A DNA stretch of 64,000 nt, taken from Xenoacremonium recifei (taxonomy: Eukaryota; Ascomycota; Sordariomycetes; Hypocreales; Nectriaceae). Position numbers and translations under genes: made by a program. Below, in pieces: positions 10,370 to 20,045 of this stretch. A model generated the notes under the pieces. It was not told the DNA's origin and ran no database searches. It worked only from the letters and a program-made list of their open reading frames with translations. The stretch spans positions 186,001-250,000 of the forward strand of contig WOFQ01000021.1 of NCBI GenBank assembly GCA_012184525.1, in the 5' to 3' direction. Within the stretch, counting starts at the first letter, position 1, and the number at the start of each line of letters is the position of its first letter.

Positions 10370-11790
10370 ATGGTCGCCACACGCCTTTCGAGGCGAAACG
10401 CGGAGGAGCGCGGAGAGCCTGTGGAAGATACCATGCAGCTCGAGGAACCGCCGAAGCAACCGACTCCCGCTCTGCAATCCGACAAAGGCGAGGAAAACCA
10501 AGAGCAGACCACAGCTGTCCCACCGCCTTCAGCTCCTAGCCCTAATGCTGAATTCCGCCGCATCAAGGCTGACGCCAAAGAACTCATGGAGAAACTTGTC
10601 AGCATACAGGTTGAAGAGTTCCGAGCAAGGGCGAAGCTGGTCCACACTAGCGAGGATGTCGACGGGACCTGGTTCTGGAAGCCCGAGCCTGAAGAGGGAC
10701 GTTCTGATGGAACTTACATCCCTGATGGATTTGAACAAATGTTCTTCCTGCCTCACACAGAGCGGCAACCCAAGGACGATATTGCTCGTCGAAAGGAAGA
10801 GGAGATTGGTAAATTTCAGCTCGATTCCTCTCGCGACCCCGTCGTCGGCAGAGTAAATTTCCTACTACAACAAGAGGTGGAAAGTGCCTGCCGCTCGTAC
10901 TGGGACTACAACATTAACGACCCTTCCAAGGCTGCCGTCAAGTAGGAAGATGTGCGGCACAAATATAAGGGGCAGCAATTGTTGGAGATGATTGCTCGAC
11001 GACGGTTGGCTACAGAAAAGATTCTCTTGCAAGATAGCTTCCAGGTCATGGTTCTCGAACTTTCCGTTGATGGCGAGATCGTGCTGGGTTCTGCGCCTAT
11101 GCCTTACGGGCTTTCTCCATCTGAGTTCAGCGCGAGACTCGATGCTTCGTTTCCCTTTGATCGACAACACAACCTCAACATTCTAGAAGAAACGCTGCAG
11201 AGACTGAACTTTCTGGAAACTCACTGGGGTGGGAAAAACTCGAGAAAAATCCCTGCATTAAGAGGAAATCTTACCAAGCTCCGCCTTAGCATGAAACATG
11301 CCGAGTTGCCAGACGCTGAGGGACCTCCCAACTGGAGGTTTAGGATGCACACATCCGAGGACGAGTTCGAGATTCTGGGCTCAAAGAAAAGGTGGAGGGT
11401 TCTTGAAAAGCAAGCGGAGATGAATAGGCTTGAAGAAGGCGTGAAAAGGGGTCAATGTGTGACCCTGGTTCGGGTAAGCATAAGCACACTGATTTCCCCT
11501 ACGCCAGGAACTGACCATTTATTTATCAGAGCTGGAAACTTGAACTGCACAATTTACTGCAGCGACTGAAAGTTTTCGAGAAGGAAACTGAATTTCCAAC
11601 ATGCGAAATGGAATTCACCGAGGATCAGCTCGCTCGCTTGGACGAGCTCTTAGATCAGCAGAGCACCGAGGAGAAGCAATTGGGAGAGCGCTTCGTCGAG
11701 GTGATGAATAGACGCGATGGAGGACGGTGGATGTCTGAAGATGTATTGAAGGGAACAAAGGCAAAGGCAGGCCGAGATGGTCTTGTATGA
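10370..11790 (+). CDS. Unrecognised fungal protein, reading frame broken by TAG at 10943
   Basis: I do not recognise the family. One frame runs from ATG at 10370, meets TAG at 10943-10945, and continues open in the same frame to a clear intron at 11474-11529 and a final exon 11530-11790. The flanking sequence looks coding on both sides: before the TAG there are WFWKPEPEEG and IPDGFEQMFFLP, and after it a helical, basic stretch (LLEMIARRRLATEK), a DSFQVMVLEL strand and a charged C-terminal helix region. Two explanations are possible. Either an intron 10877-10945 (69 nt, weak donor GTGGAA, branch-like TTAAC, acceptor AAGTAG) removes the stop and keeps frame, giving 431 residues, or the allele carries a nonsense change or sequencing error (454 residues if read through). 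The first half is proline-rich at residues 25-60. Confidence 0.65.
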
Positions 11791-12151
11791 TATGAGTGTA
11801 GAGAGGGCCTTGTTGGTGAAGGATGGTTGAGATCTTGGTGCGGTTGGTTGTGGGGAATTGGGAAACGGATGGGTGTGTCTGGATAGGGGGGGTACGATTT
11901 GTATGCCAGACTTGTGGGAAAAATCACGAGAGTATCTATGTTGCTGGCGAAATAGTTTCTTGTGAGCTATTGTTGGTGGTGGACAAAGTGAGATGTTGGA
12001 ATGTCACATGAGTGTCTGAGGGGTCTGACTTTTGGCAGCTCTATTCGACGGAGCGACTTTGCCAAGGACCATTCTTTCTCTCTAACATCATCCTCGAGAG
12101 CGGCCTGAACTCTCCCTACGAACCCTGAAACGACTCAAGCCCATCTCAAAA
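11791..12151. other. Spacer after the unrecognised gene
   Basis: This 361-base region contains a purine-rich 3' UTR-like stretch (GGTTGTGGGG repeats) and then a pyrimidine-rich leader at 12065-12150. I see no gene in it. Confidence 0.5.
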
Positions 12152-12331
12152 ATGTGTCTCCCGTGCTTCCCCTGGACGTGGACGAAATACGAGGATCCAG
12201 ATATCCAAGCCGAAACGTGGGTTTGGAACGGTAGCCGGTGGAAGCTGCAGAAAGTGGTGAGTGACTTGAGTTTTTCTGCTTCTGTATCTTCGTCTTCACT
12301 ACCTGCATTTTTCTCTTGCCCTAATGGTTAA
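12152..12331 (+). CDS. Possible small ORF (59 codons) or upstream exon
   Basis: An ATG at 12152 after a CT-rich leader opens a frame rich in Trp and Cys (MCLPCFPWTWTKYEDPD, then WVWNGSRWK). Unspliced, it ends at TAA 12329-12331. A strong donor GTGAGT at 12257 and an acceptor CTCCCAG at 12346-12352 define a 96-nt phase-0 intron. Splicing would join it to DEVEAK and a frame that stays open into the next gene's leader. It may therefore be an independent micro-gene, a 5' exon of the gene at 12658, or an upstream ORF controlling it. The composition (paired Trp, acidic patch) is unlike the surrounding non-coding DNA. The function is unknown. Confidence 0.35.
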   Translation: MCLPCFPWTWTKYEDPDIQAETWVWNGSRWKLQKVVSDLSFSASVSSSSLPAFFSCPNG

Positions 12332-12657
12332 TGCCATGAGCCCACCTCCCAGGACGAGGTCGAGGCCAAAGTGAGGAGACGTTTATTTGGATTGGTTGCT
12401 ATTGAAACGGGGGGAGATTATCAACCAGGTGTCGACCTCCGTCTCCTTCTTCCACCTTGCAATATTTTTTTCCTTCGGCACCGCTGCGAGGTCAGCGCCT
12501 CGGGGGACAAGCCTGAACCGCGTTTCGAGGGCAAGAGAGAAATCTTCGAGTGCCGGAGAAAGTTGCACTGTTCGATCCCTCCTCTGAATCACACCTCACC
12601 CCTTTCGCGCTCTTCTCGCCGCCTATATTACATCCCTCTTCCTCTCATCCCTCGACC

Positions 12658-14164
12658 ATGGCACAGCCTGCACAGCAAGGAGACTTCAGATCGCCCAAGC
12701 CGCCTCTCCGCCGCGCGAAGACCCCTGAAGGCTCTCGCCAGGTGCACTTCGACAGCGAGGCCGCAGGCTCGAAGCCCAAGTCAGCTCTCAAGACACCCGC
12801 CAACACAGCGTCTTCCTCGGGGCCGGAGGTTGGCTTTCCGCAGGTTGGCATTGCACCAGGAAGCGGAAATTTGCACTGGCACACGGCAGCCAATCCGACG
12901 CAGAGCCTCAATTGCCAGTCGGGACCGGGACCTGGAGGCTTTGTCGGGGGGGTCACGGGATTTCAGGGCCTGGCCTCCAACTCGGGCGGCTTCCCTCCTG
13001 CCGTCACAACAACAACTACAAACATCCACCATCCTCTTCCATCCTTCATCACCGCACCGCAGCAGCAGCACACTATCCCGGCCGCCACCACCACCTATAT
13101 CGGCGTCCATCCGCAGCCTCAGCCTCAGCCTGCTGTTGTCGGCGCAATGGCTGCCGACTACCAGAATACCGCGCCGCCTGTTGCGGGCGTGCACTTCCAG
13201 CCGCCGGTGCCCGACACTACCTTTGGGCCCATCCCGCATGTTTACGTGCCTCGCTTTGACGGTGGCCTGGTCCCGGGCGGCCTCCAAGTTGGTCATCCCT
13301 CGCTCCCATTCATCCCTTCGTCTGTCCCTGTTCTTACTGCAGCGCTTCCTCCCACCACCACCACCGTCTACGCTGCCCCTCCAGCGATGGCGGCTACAAC
13401 CACTGTGGTGCTTCCAAAGACGACGTACCTGAACGGCTACACTTACTACGCAAGTCGCACCTGTTACGAAGATTGCTTTCTAGTTGACGTCGCTGCCCCT
13501 TCTGTCTGTCCACAGCCAAGTGACTGATGTGGAGGGAACCCTTACTTTCATCTCACCCCTGACGCACATGGTCTATCATCTCTACGAGGCCGCTCGCTAA
13601 CGTGTCTTCTCTCAACAGCAGCCAGCCATGCCTCAGGGTGCTTATGTCCAGGGCAACGTCGTCTACGCCCCTCCCCAGCAGCCGTATCTTGTCCAGCAGC
13701 CAATGCTCGCCCACACCCAACAGCCCGTCATGATGGGTGCTGTTCCGGGCATTGCACCTCAGCCGCAGCACGTCCCAGGCATGCCCGCGGTCGGCCTTGC
13801 TGGAGGGGTTGGCATCGGCACGACGCCCGTGGCTATGAGTGCCCCCGGGATCCCTTTCCCCGTCATCGCAGGTAATCCCCAACTCCAACCCCAGCCCTCC
13901 TCCGCGCACATCCCCGACGTGGCGGGCGTTGGTCGCACCGCTGGCGAGGAGCAGCTGCGGCAGGTCAAGTTCGCCCATGCGAACCGACTCTACGAGCCGC
14001 AGGACTTCAAGCCCGCCGACGACGACCCGTCTCGTTTCTACTATGTCAGGGAGGTAGACGGTAACTGGACACAGCGTAACCGCTTTACCATCGACAGCAT
14101 GGGTGATTGTCGCTGGTACGTGACCGATGAGGGTTGGTTCTACGCCGTCCGCCTTCCCGACTAA
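12658..14164 (+). CDS. Pro/Gln-rich conserved fungal protein with WYV..GWFYAV C-terminus
   Basis: I cannot name a family. Exons are 12658-13449 and 13619-14164, giving 445 residues. The donor is GCAAGT, the usual form of a GC-AG intron; it joins TYY to QPAMPQ in phase 0, with a GCTAAC branch site near 13597. The N-terminus is basic (KPPLRRAKTP). The middle is low complexity with many Pro, Gln, Thr and Ala, including a run PQPQPQPA and histidine/glutamine patches. The last 60 residues are ordered and Trp/Tyr-rich (DPSRFYYVREVDGNW, then DCRWYVTDEGWFYAVRLPD), which suggests a small conserved domain at the end of a disordered protein. No signal peptide is visible. An RNA- or chromatin-linked scaffold role is only a guess. 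Confidence 0.72.
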
Positions 14165-15362
14165 ATCACCCATGAGCTGTGAGTATTAGCAGTTCCTTGC
14201 CCCTGAGATAACTCATCTAAGACAATATTTCCCAGGCATATCGTCGAGGAAGTTCCTTGTACTACGAAAGAAGCTCCTGTTCTCGACGAACCTGTACCAT
14301 CTCGGGTATGTCACCTTCCCTAGACACAAAACCCTCCACTCTGTCTGACCCTATCACGCAGGTGGTTTCGGATTCCGAACGGCTTTTTTTCTTGCCCTCG
14401 ATCGCATCGCACAAGATCTGCCGGTTGCACGGTCTTGGACTTGACGACGAAATGGTACGTTGCCCTCCAGTTCTTGGACACAGCACAAGACACTGACCCC
14501 TAGACCAGACCCCAGTGGAGAGTGCATTTGGCGACGCTTTGTTCCGAGCGGTTCGCAGTAATTCAGATGGAGGGGGATGGACTTTACATTGCTGTTGCAT
14601 TCAGGGGAGGATATAATTGTCGGCTTGGGTCGACGGGGAGGGTCACAAGGCGGCTAGCAGGCCTCACGACAGAAACTCTCCACTCATGCCAAATAAAAAT
14701 GTCTTTGACGACTCTCTTCTTGTCTCCAAATAAGCACAGCACATCGCTGTGCCGTCGGACCTCGCCAGTCCTCAATCCATCAATCGTCTTACATGCCCGG
14801 CATCCACTCCACCCACATCCCTCGCTTCCATCGCCTAGACCTGAACAGCATAGCGCAGCACCACCGGCCAGATAAGGCCCCCTTGCCCGCCAACTAACCC
14901 CGGAGAGGACGCCGCCACACATCAGGCGACTTGGTCGAATCCCTCGTGCCTTTTTCGTCTGCGAGCGTAGTTTTCCGTACGTAAGAACGGCCTAGAAAGC
15001 TGCTCCACGCACTCTAAATCGACGACTTTGGTGGCATGAAGGCTAGCTGCGATGACATCGTGCCATGTGAATGGAAATGATTGATGACCCGTCACACATT
15101 TAGGCGGAGAGCGGAGTGGACGTAGAAGGAGGAAATTAAAATGTTCGCATCGCGCTACTCGAGGTATCAAACTGCCCACAGACCGCCTGCGCGGACAGGC
15201 GGGACAAAAAAACCAGTCGTCAAAAAGGACTAGAAAGAGGACTTCTACATCCAGCTATATAGACAGACAGACAGGCAGACACATGACCTTTCTTCTATTC
15301 TCACTCCTAGGGGTATGTATGCCATGTATTTGTATATGTTTGTGTGTATGAGGTGAGGAAAT
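14165..15362. other. 3' region with spliceable introns, then AAP 3' UTR
   Basis: Three well-formed introns can be drawn after the stop of the previous gene: 14179-14235, 14306-14361 and 14455-14503. Together they keep the frame open to 14875 (see findings). Further right, an inverted repeat CCGCCTG/CAGGCGG at 15183-15202 followed by an A-run lies in the 3' region of the minus-strand permease. I see no recognisable protein domain here. Confidence 0.5.
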
Positions 15363-17124
15363 CTAGACGAGGGCGTGGAAGATGCGGCCGGGGAGCGAAG
15401 CCCAGGTCTTGGGCTCCTCCTCGACAGCCTCGTCCAGTAGGCGGAGACCAGTCAGGACGTCCATCTCGTGGACTTTGATGTACATCTTCCATTGGCGGGT
15501 GCAGACCTTGTAGACGACGTAGAAGAGGAAGGTGACGAAGAAACCGAGGTAGGACTCGAAGAAGACCTCGACGTCAGGCTTGGCACCACCGCCGGGCTGA
15601 AACAGGAGTCAGTATTATTGCATGCATTGTATATTGGGTCGACTGGAGGACTTACGTAGAGAGCGTTGTAGAAGGTGGCGACGATGCAGATGATGTTCAT
15701 ACCCAGACCAAGGTAGCTGCCCCAGACCTTGAAGGGGGTCTTGTAGGGAATGCGGTTCAGGGGGATGCCGTGAGCCGCAAAGCCGGAGCGCATGCGGATG
15801 TGAGTCAGGCAGATGGAGCCCCAGACGAAGAGGTAGGCAAGACCGGTCAAAGACAGCAGCCAGGTGAAGACAGTGCCCTCCTGACCGGACTCGCCAATGA
15901 AGGCCAGAAGACCGAAGGCAAGCTGGACAAGGACACACCAGATGGGACGGCCCTTCTTGTCGACGTAGGCCAGAGCCTTGGGGGCCATGTTGCGCTCAGC
16001 CATAGCCTGCATGGTTCGGGTGGAACCGAATGTGCAAGAGTTGGCGACGGACAGGACGGAGATGGTGATGACAGCGTTGAAGATGCTGGGAAGGACCTTG
16101 ATACCGGCATCCTCAATGGCAAGCACGAAGGGCGAGGCCTTGGTGTTAGCACCGCTGGAGCCCAGCAGACGCGGGTCAGTGGAGGGGAGGATAAGACCGA
16201 GGATGAACAGGTTCAGGACGTAGAAGATAGCAATACGCCAGAACACCTGCTTCGAGGCCATGGGGATGGACTTGCGGGGGTCAGCAGACTCGGCGGCAGC
16301 GAGACCAACCAGCTCAGTACCACCGAAAGCGAAGGCAGCAGTGACGAACACACCGCAGAAGCCGGGGAAGTCGGTGAAAGCACCGGGGTTGTGCCAGTAC
16401 TTAGCACCCAGGTAACCTCCGTTGCCGACACCGCCGCAGTTGATGATGATACCGAGGATGATGAAGCCGGTACAGGCGAGAATCTTGATGATGGAGAGCA
16501 CGAACTCGACTTCACCGTAACCCCTGACACCAAAGATCTGGACAACAATCAGAGCAACCAAGAAGATGGTCACCCAGACGCCCATGTTGATGTCAGTCGT
16601 CCAGAACTGGATGGTGATACTGGCAGCGATGAGTTCGAAGGGCAGCACAGTCAACCAAGCGAGGGCGTATTGCCAGCCCATGGAGAAACCCCACGAGGGA
16701 TCGACGAAGCGGCAGATGTAGGTGAAGAAGGCACCGTTGACGGGGTAGAGAACAGCCATCTCAGCGAGGGCGAGCGTCGTCATGAGCAACATGATACCGA
16801 CGATGATGTATCCGATGACCAGAGACGCAGGGCCACCCTTTCGAAGGGCGCCACCTGAGGAGACGAAGAGACCAGCACCAATAGCACCACCTGTTGTAGC
16901 GTTTGCGTTAGAAGAGCTGCCGAGACGAGAGATGGCGAGGGTTCGCATAGGGAAGACAAAGACATACCAATGGCAATCATCTGCATGTGACGCGAGCGAA
17001 GGTCCTTGTGCAGCTTGTTGTTGGTGGTCTGGCCGACCTCCTCATCGTGAGGCTGCTGGTTGGTGTCGACGACACCAGCGTCCTTCTCAAAGGAGGGACT
17101 GGGGGGAGTGTTGGCGTCCGCCAT
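15363..17124 (-). CDS. General amino acid permease (AAT/YAT family, GAP1/INDA1-like)
   Basis: This is a plasma-membrane proton symporter for amino acids. Minus-strand exons are 17124-16968, 16890-15656 and 15596-15363 (introns of 77 and 59 nt), giving 541 residues. The hydrophilic N-terminus is followed by the permease signature region (LRSRHMQMIAIGGAIGAGLF, residues 38-57) and then about twelve hydrophobic helices, including YPVNGAFFTYICRFVDPSWGF and FGGTELVGLAAAESADPRKSIP, both classic for this family. The hydrophilic C-terminal tail ends in GRIFHALV. Frame and hydrophobic pattern continue cleanly through both introns. Several HGATAR motifs lie upstream, consistent with nitrogen control by an AreA-type factor; this is inference. 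Substrate range cannot be told from sequence. Confidence 0.93.
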
Positions 17125-17482
17125 GATGGGCGAGTATGAACTGGAAGTTCAGGGAATGGAGGAAGAAGGAGGACTGAGGGGCAGAACTGACTCTGTCTGA
17201 TCTCTCACTCTCGTGTCTCGAAACGGGGGGTGCTCGTTCCCATTTGTATTCACAGCATACCACCGTCCCAGGTCGGCATTGCACAGGTGCTGGGTTCTAG
17301 AATAGCTCCATCGTTGGTCGAGGGCAGGACCTGCTTAGTTCCTGTCCCACCCCAGGTTGCGTTGCTGCGATGGAACGGCTCCCGGGATCACTGTCATAAC
17401 TGCAGGACCCCGTCCCAAGCCATCCCATGGACATCCCGGCCCACGACGCGGGACCCCCCTGCTCCGGGCCAACGAACTTCAG

Positions 17483-17910
17483 TAGATAAGGCGATCGACA
17501 ACCGGAGACGAGGTTTTTTGGTGGACTGCTCCGGGCCCCGTTCACCTATCTGCTCCAGCTATCATCGCGGACGCGCCGCTGAAGGTCCCGGCGTCGCCAC
17601 TAGGGTAGCCTGATGGGCAGACAGCAGGCGGTACGCCATCTCTATTTGCCCACGCTACCGGCGTCGACTCGTTGCCCCCGGCACCTCATTCTCATTCTCA
17701 TTCTCAGAGGGCGGCGAGTGGGACGACAGATTCGCCCTCGGGGTCGCAAGGGGGGGTGGCTGGCCCTGCCTTGGTCTTGGTCGCACTCACACATTGTCGA
17801 ATCTCGAGAGACACCAACCAGGCCCGGCGCCAGCCTGTCAGCGTGCAGCCTGCGAAGGTTGCGCGTAAGGGAGCTAGCTAGCTCACATACCGTCGTCGGG
17901 CGACGATAAG
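17483..17910. promoter_or_regulatory. GATA motifs upstream of amino acid permease
   Basis: HGATAR sites occur at 17483-17490 (TAGATAAG), 17546-17551 (CTATCT, minus orientation) and 17904-17910 (CGATAAG), 360-790 bases before the permease start. Another AGATAG lies near 18235. GATA factors of the AreA type activate permease genes under nitrogen limitation. The sites are short and could occur by chance. Confidence 0.35.
17687..17704. repeat. CATTCT microsatellite, three units
   Basis: Three perfect hexamer copies lie in the permease upstream region. This is a simple repeat with no clear role. Confidence 0.7.
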
Positions 17911-18498
17911 GCTCCCTGCTCGATCTGGAAGGTGGCCCGGGAAGCTCAAGACAGCCCGAAGCCATTTGCCCCAGCTCGACGAACATCAACCTGAAGCTGA
18001 CCAGTCCTGCAGGTACAGCGAGGCGGCGGTGGTGATGCCTCGGTCTTTGGTCTGCCTTGGCGCCTCTCCCGTGTCACGGACGCACAGGCAGAAGGGCTGA
18101 CTGGACGGATCCCGTTTGCCGCTGTGCCTTGAGGCCCGTCGACTCAGATTCCGTTCCTCAGGTCTCAGGTTCTTGTGTCTGTTCCTCAGCCGCTCGGGTG
18201 CCTGAGCGACATCATCTGGCCAAGTGGCTTGGCCAGATAGAATGCCGTCTGGGCGATTGCTTGTTCCGCAGGGCACACTTGGCTGCAGCTGGGTGCAGAT
18301 CGCAACCTGTGGTTCGACCCATCAACAGCCATCATCTCCCCCTCCCGTCCAGCGGCTGCCCTCCATCTCACCACCATCTTGGCCAGCTCCGGGACAGGCC
18401 CCCCACATAGATCCTTGTCTGCTCCGAGAACCAAAGGCCAAAAGACTCGCAAAGCACCTGAGCCATTAACTGTAAAAAAGAGCCAAGATAAAGGAATT

Positions 18499-18522
18499 GC
18501 GCTAGAAGTCGCGCTAGAAGTC
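18499..18522. repeat. 12-bp perfect tandem duplication
   Basis: The unit GCGCTAGAAGTC occurs twice head to tail in non-coding DNA. It resembles the 10-11 bp duplications seen near 31401 and 36134-36816. Confidence 0.8.
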
Positions 18523-20045
18523 TTCTAGACTCGCACCGTGACATTCGCCAAGTGGTGCTATCGCCGTCAGCCATCGCCGATTGGCCTCATTCGCTCGTCG
18601 CCATCCTCGGACCATGCCCTTCAGGCTCTAGGGGTCACAGAAAGTCGTACCGTATCGTAACCTTCTGCTGGTTGTGAACCCCCGCAGTCTCCGCTGCACG
18701 CGACATGAAGCCAAGCAACGCCTTGCTGCGCTTCCTCAACGAACGCTGCCGCGCCTAGGCCAGACCGAGCCTAAGCTGCGACGATAACAGCGACAGATAT
18801 GCCCTGATGCTGCTTCTCCAAATCTGCCCCCTCCTTGACGCTGCTCCTCAATTCTGTTCCCCAACTGCAGTCTGTCTCGGCGACGCCTTGATTGGCTGGC
18901 CTTCAAACGCGGCCACGCCACTGTCCCTCTCAGCTGCTGATCCCCCTCGTGTGTTTTGTCGTCCAACTCTGTCAACCCTCAGCTGGCGTCAGGTCAAGCA
19001 ATGAGGCTCAAATCACATGGCATCTCGCCTCTGAGCCCAAGCGTATCGTTTCCCCGTACGGGGTAATGTTTTCATAACGTAAAAACGTAAAACCTCGCGG
19101 AGGCAAGATGGAGAGCGGGCGGGTCATGGTGAGGCCTTTGGAGTCTGGAGCGTTGGCAGTGTCATTCTGTGCGTCTCCATCAAACAAACACCCTTGCTCT
19201 CCACCGTCCCACGGTCCCCGTGAGGAGGACAGGGTTGCGTGTTGGAGACTGCACGTAAGCCCCGGCGAGAGCGACGCAGGCGAGGGGTCCTCGTTCGAAG
19301 TTGGAGATGACCTTATCGCCCTAGCTTGCTTCAGCAACACAGCTCCGGCGACGATGGCCCTGTCCAACTTGTCCCAAAATCAACTTGTCCCGCGTTTGCT
19401 TCAATATTGTCTCCTCACCACCTACGCTTTCGGGGTGGCGGATACGCCTAGATGCGGGCTTGATGATGGCATGACTCGGCGGGTAATGCGATCATCCGCT
19501 GTCCCTGCTACCCGTAACTCTAAATGGCAGCACAATCGACGCCCTGGCGAGCGGCTTTCATCTTTGGCTTGCAAATTCTCATCGTTGGTTTCTCGATGGC
19601 GTCTTGGCTGATCGTGGCAGCCTCCCACTCGGGCAAATACCCAAGATACTGGGCCGGTTGCACCGGTCCTCCCGCCCGTTTCCCTCGCTGAAAATTACAC
19701 AACCGGCAACGTTTTCTTCCCGGGCCACGGTCTGACCAATCTTGATCTTCTTCCGGCAGCAGAGTTCGCAGGTTGGTCATAGCATCGTCTAAGGCCAAGC
19801 GATTCCCCTCTTGAGCGCGCGTCGCTTTCGTATTGCAATTGAGTTGCCCCCTTTCCCCTCCTCCGACGGCCCCTCCTCTGGCGTGCTTCGAATGGATCGT
19901 TTAATCATTCCTCCAATCGCTTGGGGTCTCGTACCGTCCGCGCTCTCGATAATATCAATTCGCCGTCCTATCAGATCAGATACTGTGCATCGCACCATGA
20001 CCCTTCTCACATGACCCATCAGTGTCTGTGTACTCCTGCAACAGG

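Larger units (their letters stand above)
17125..20045. other. Long upstream region of amino acid permease
   Basis: This 2.9-kb region spans the permease promoter and the 3' side of TTI1. It carries a CATTCT x3 repeat at 17687-17704 and a 12-bp perfect tandem duplication GCGCTAGAAGTC at 18499-18522. Open frames up to about 167 codons (19108-19611) show no domain and overlap frames on the other strand, so I do not call a gene. Confidence 0.5.

Noticed and set aside
10943..10945. Idea that UAG is reassigned as a sense codon in this genome
   Set aside because: Several clear genes here end in TAG at the expected length (amino acid permease, SidJ-like hydrolase, CBF1, NDUFB3), so TAG works as a normal stop.
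15770..16858. 362-codon plus-strand frame opposite the amino acid permease
   Set aside because: It is antisense to twelve conserved helices and consists of Asp/Gly/Glu-rich shadow sequence.
19108..19611. 167-codon open frame upstream of the permease
   Set aside because: There is no recognisable domain or fungal exon pattern, and the sequence reads like low-selection GC-rich DNA.
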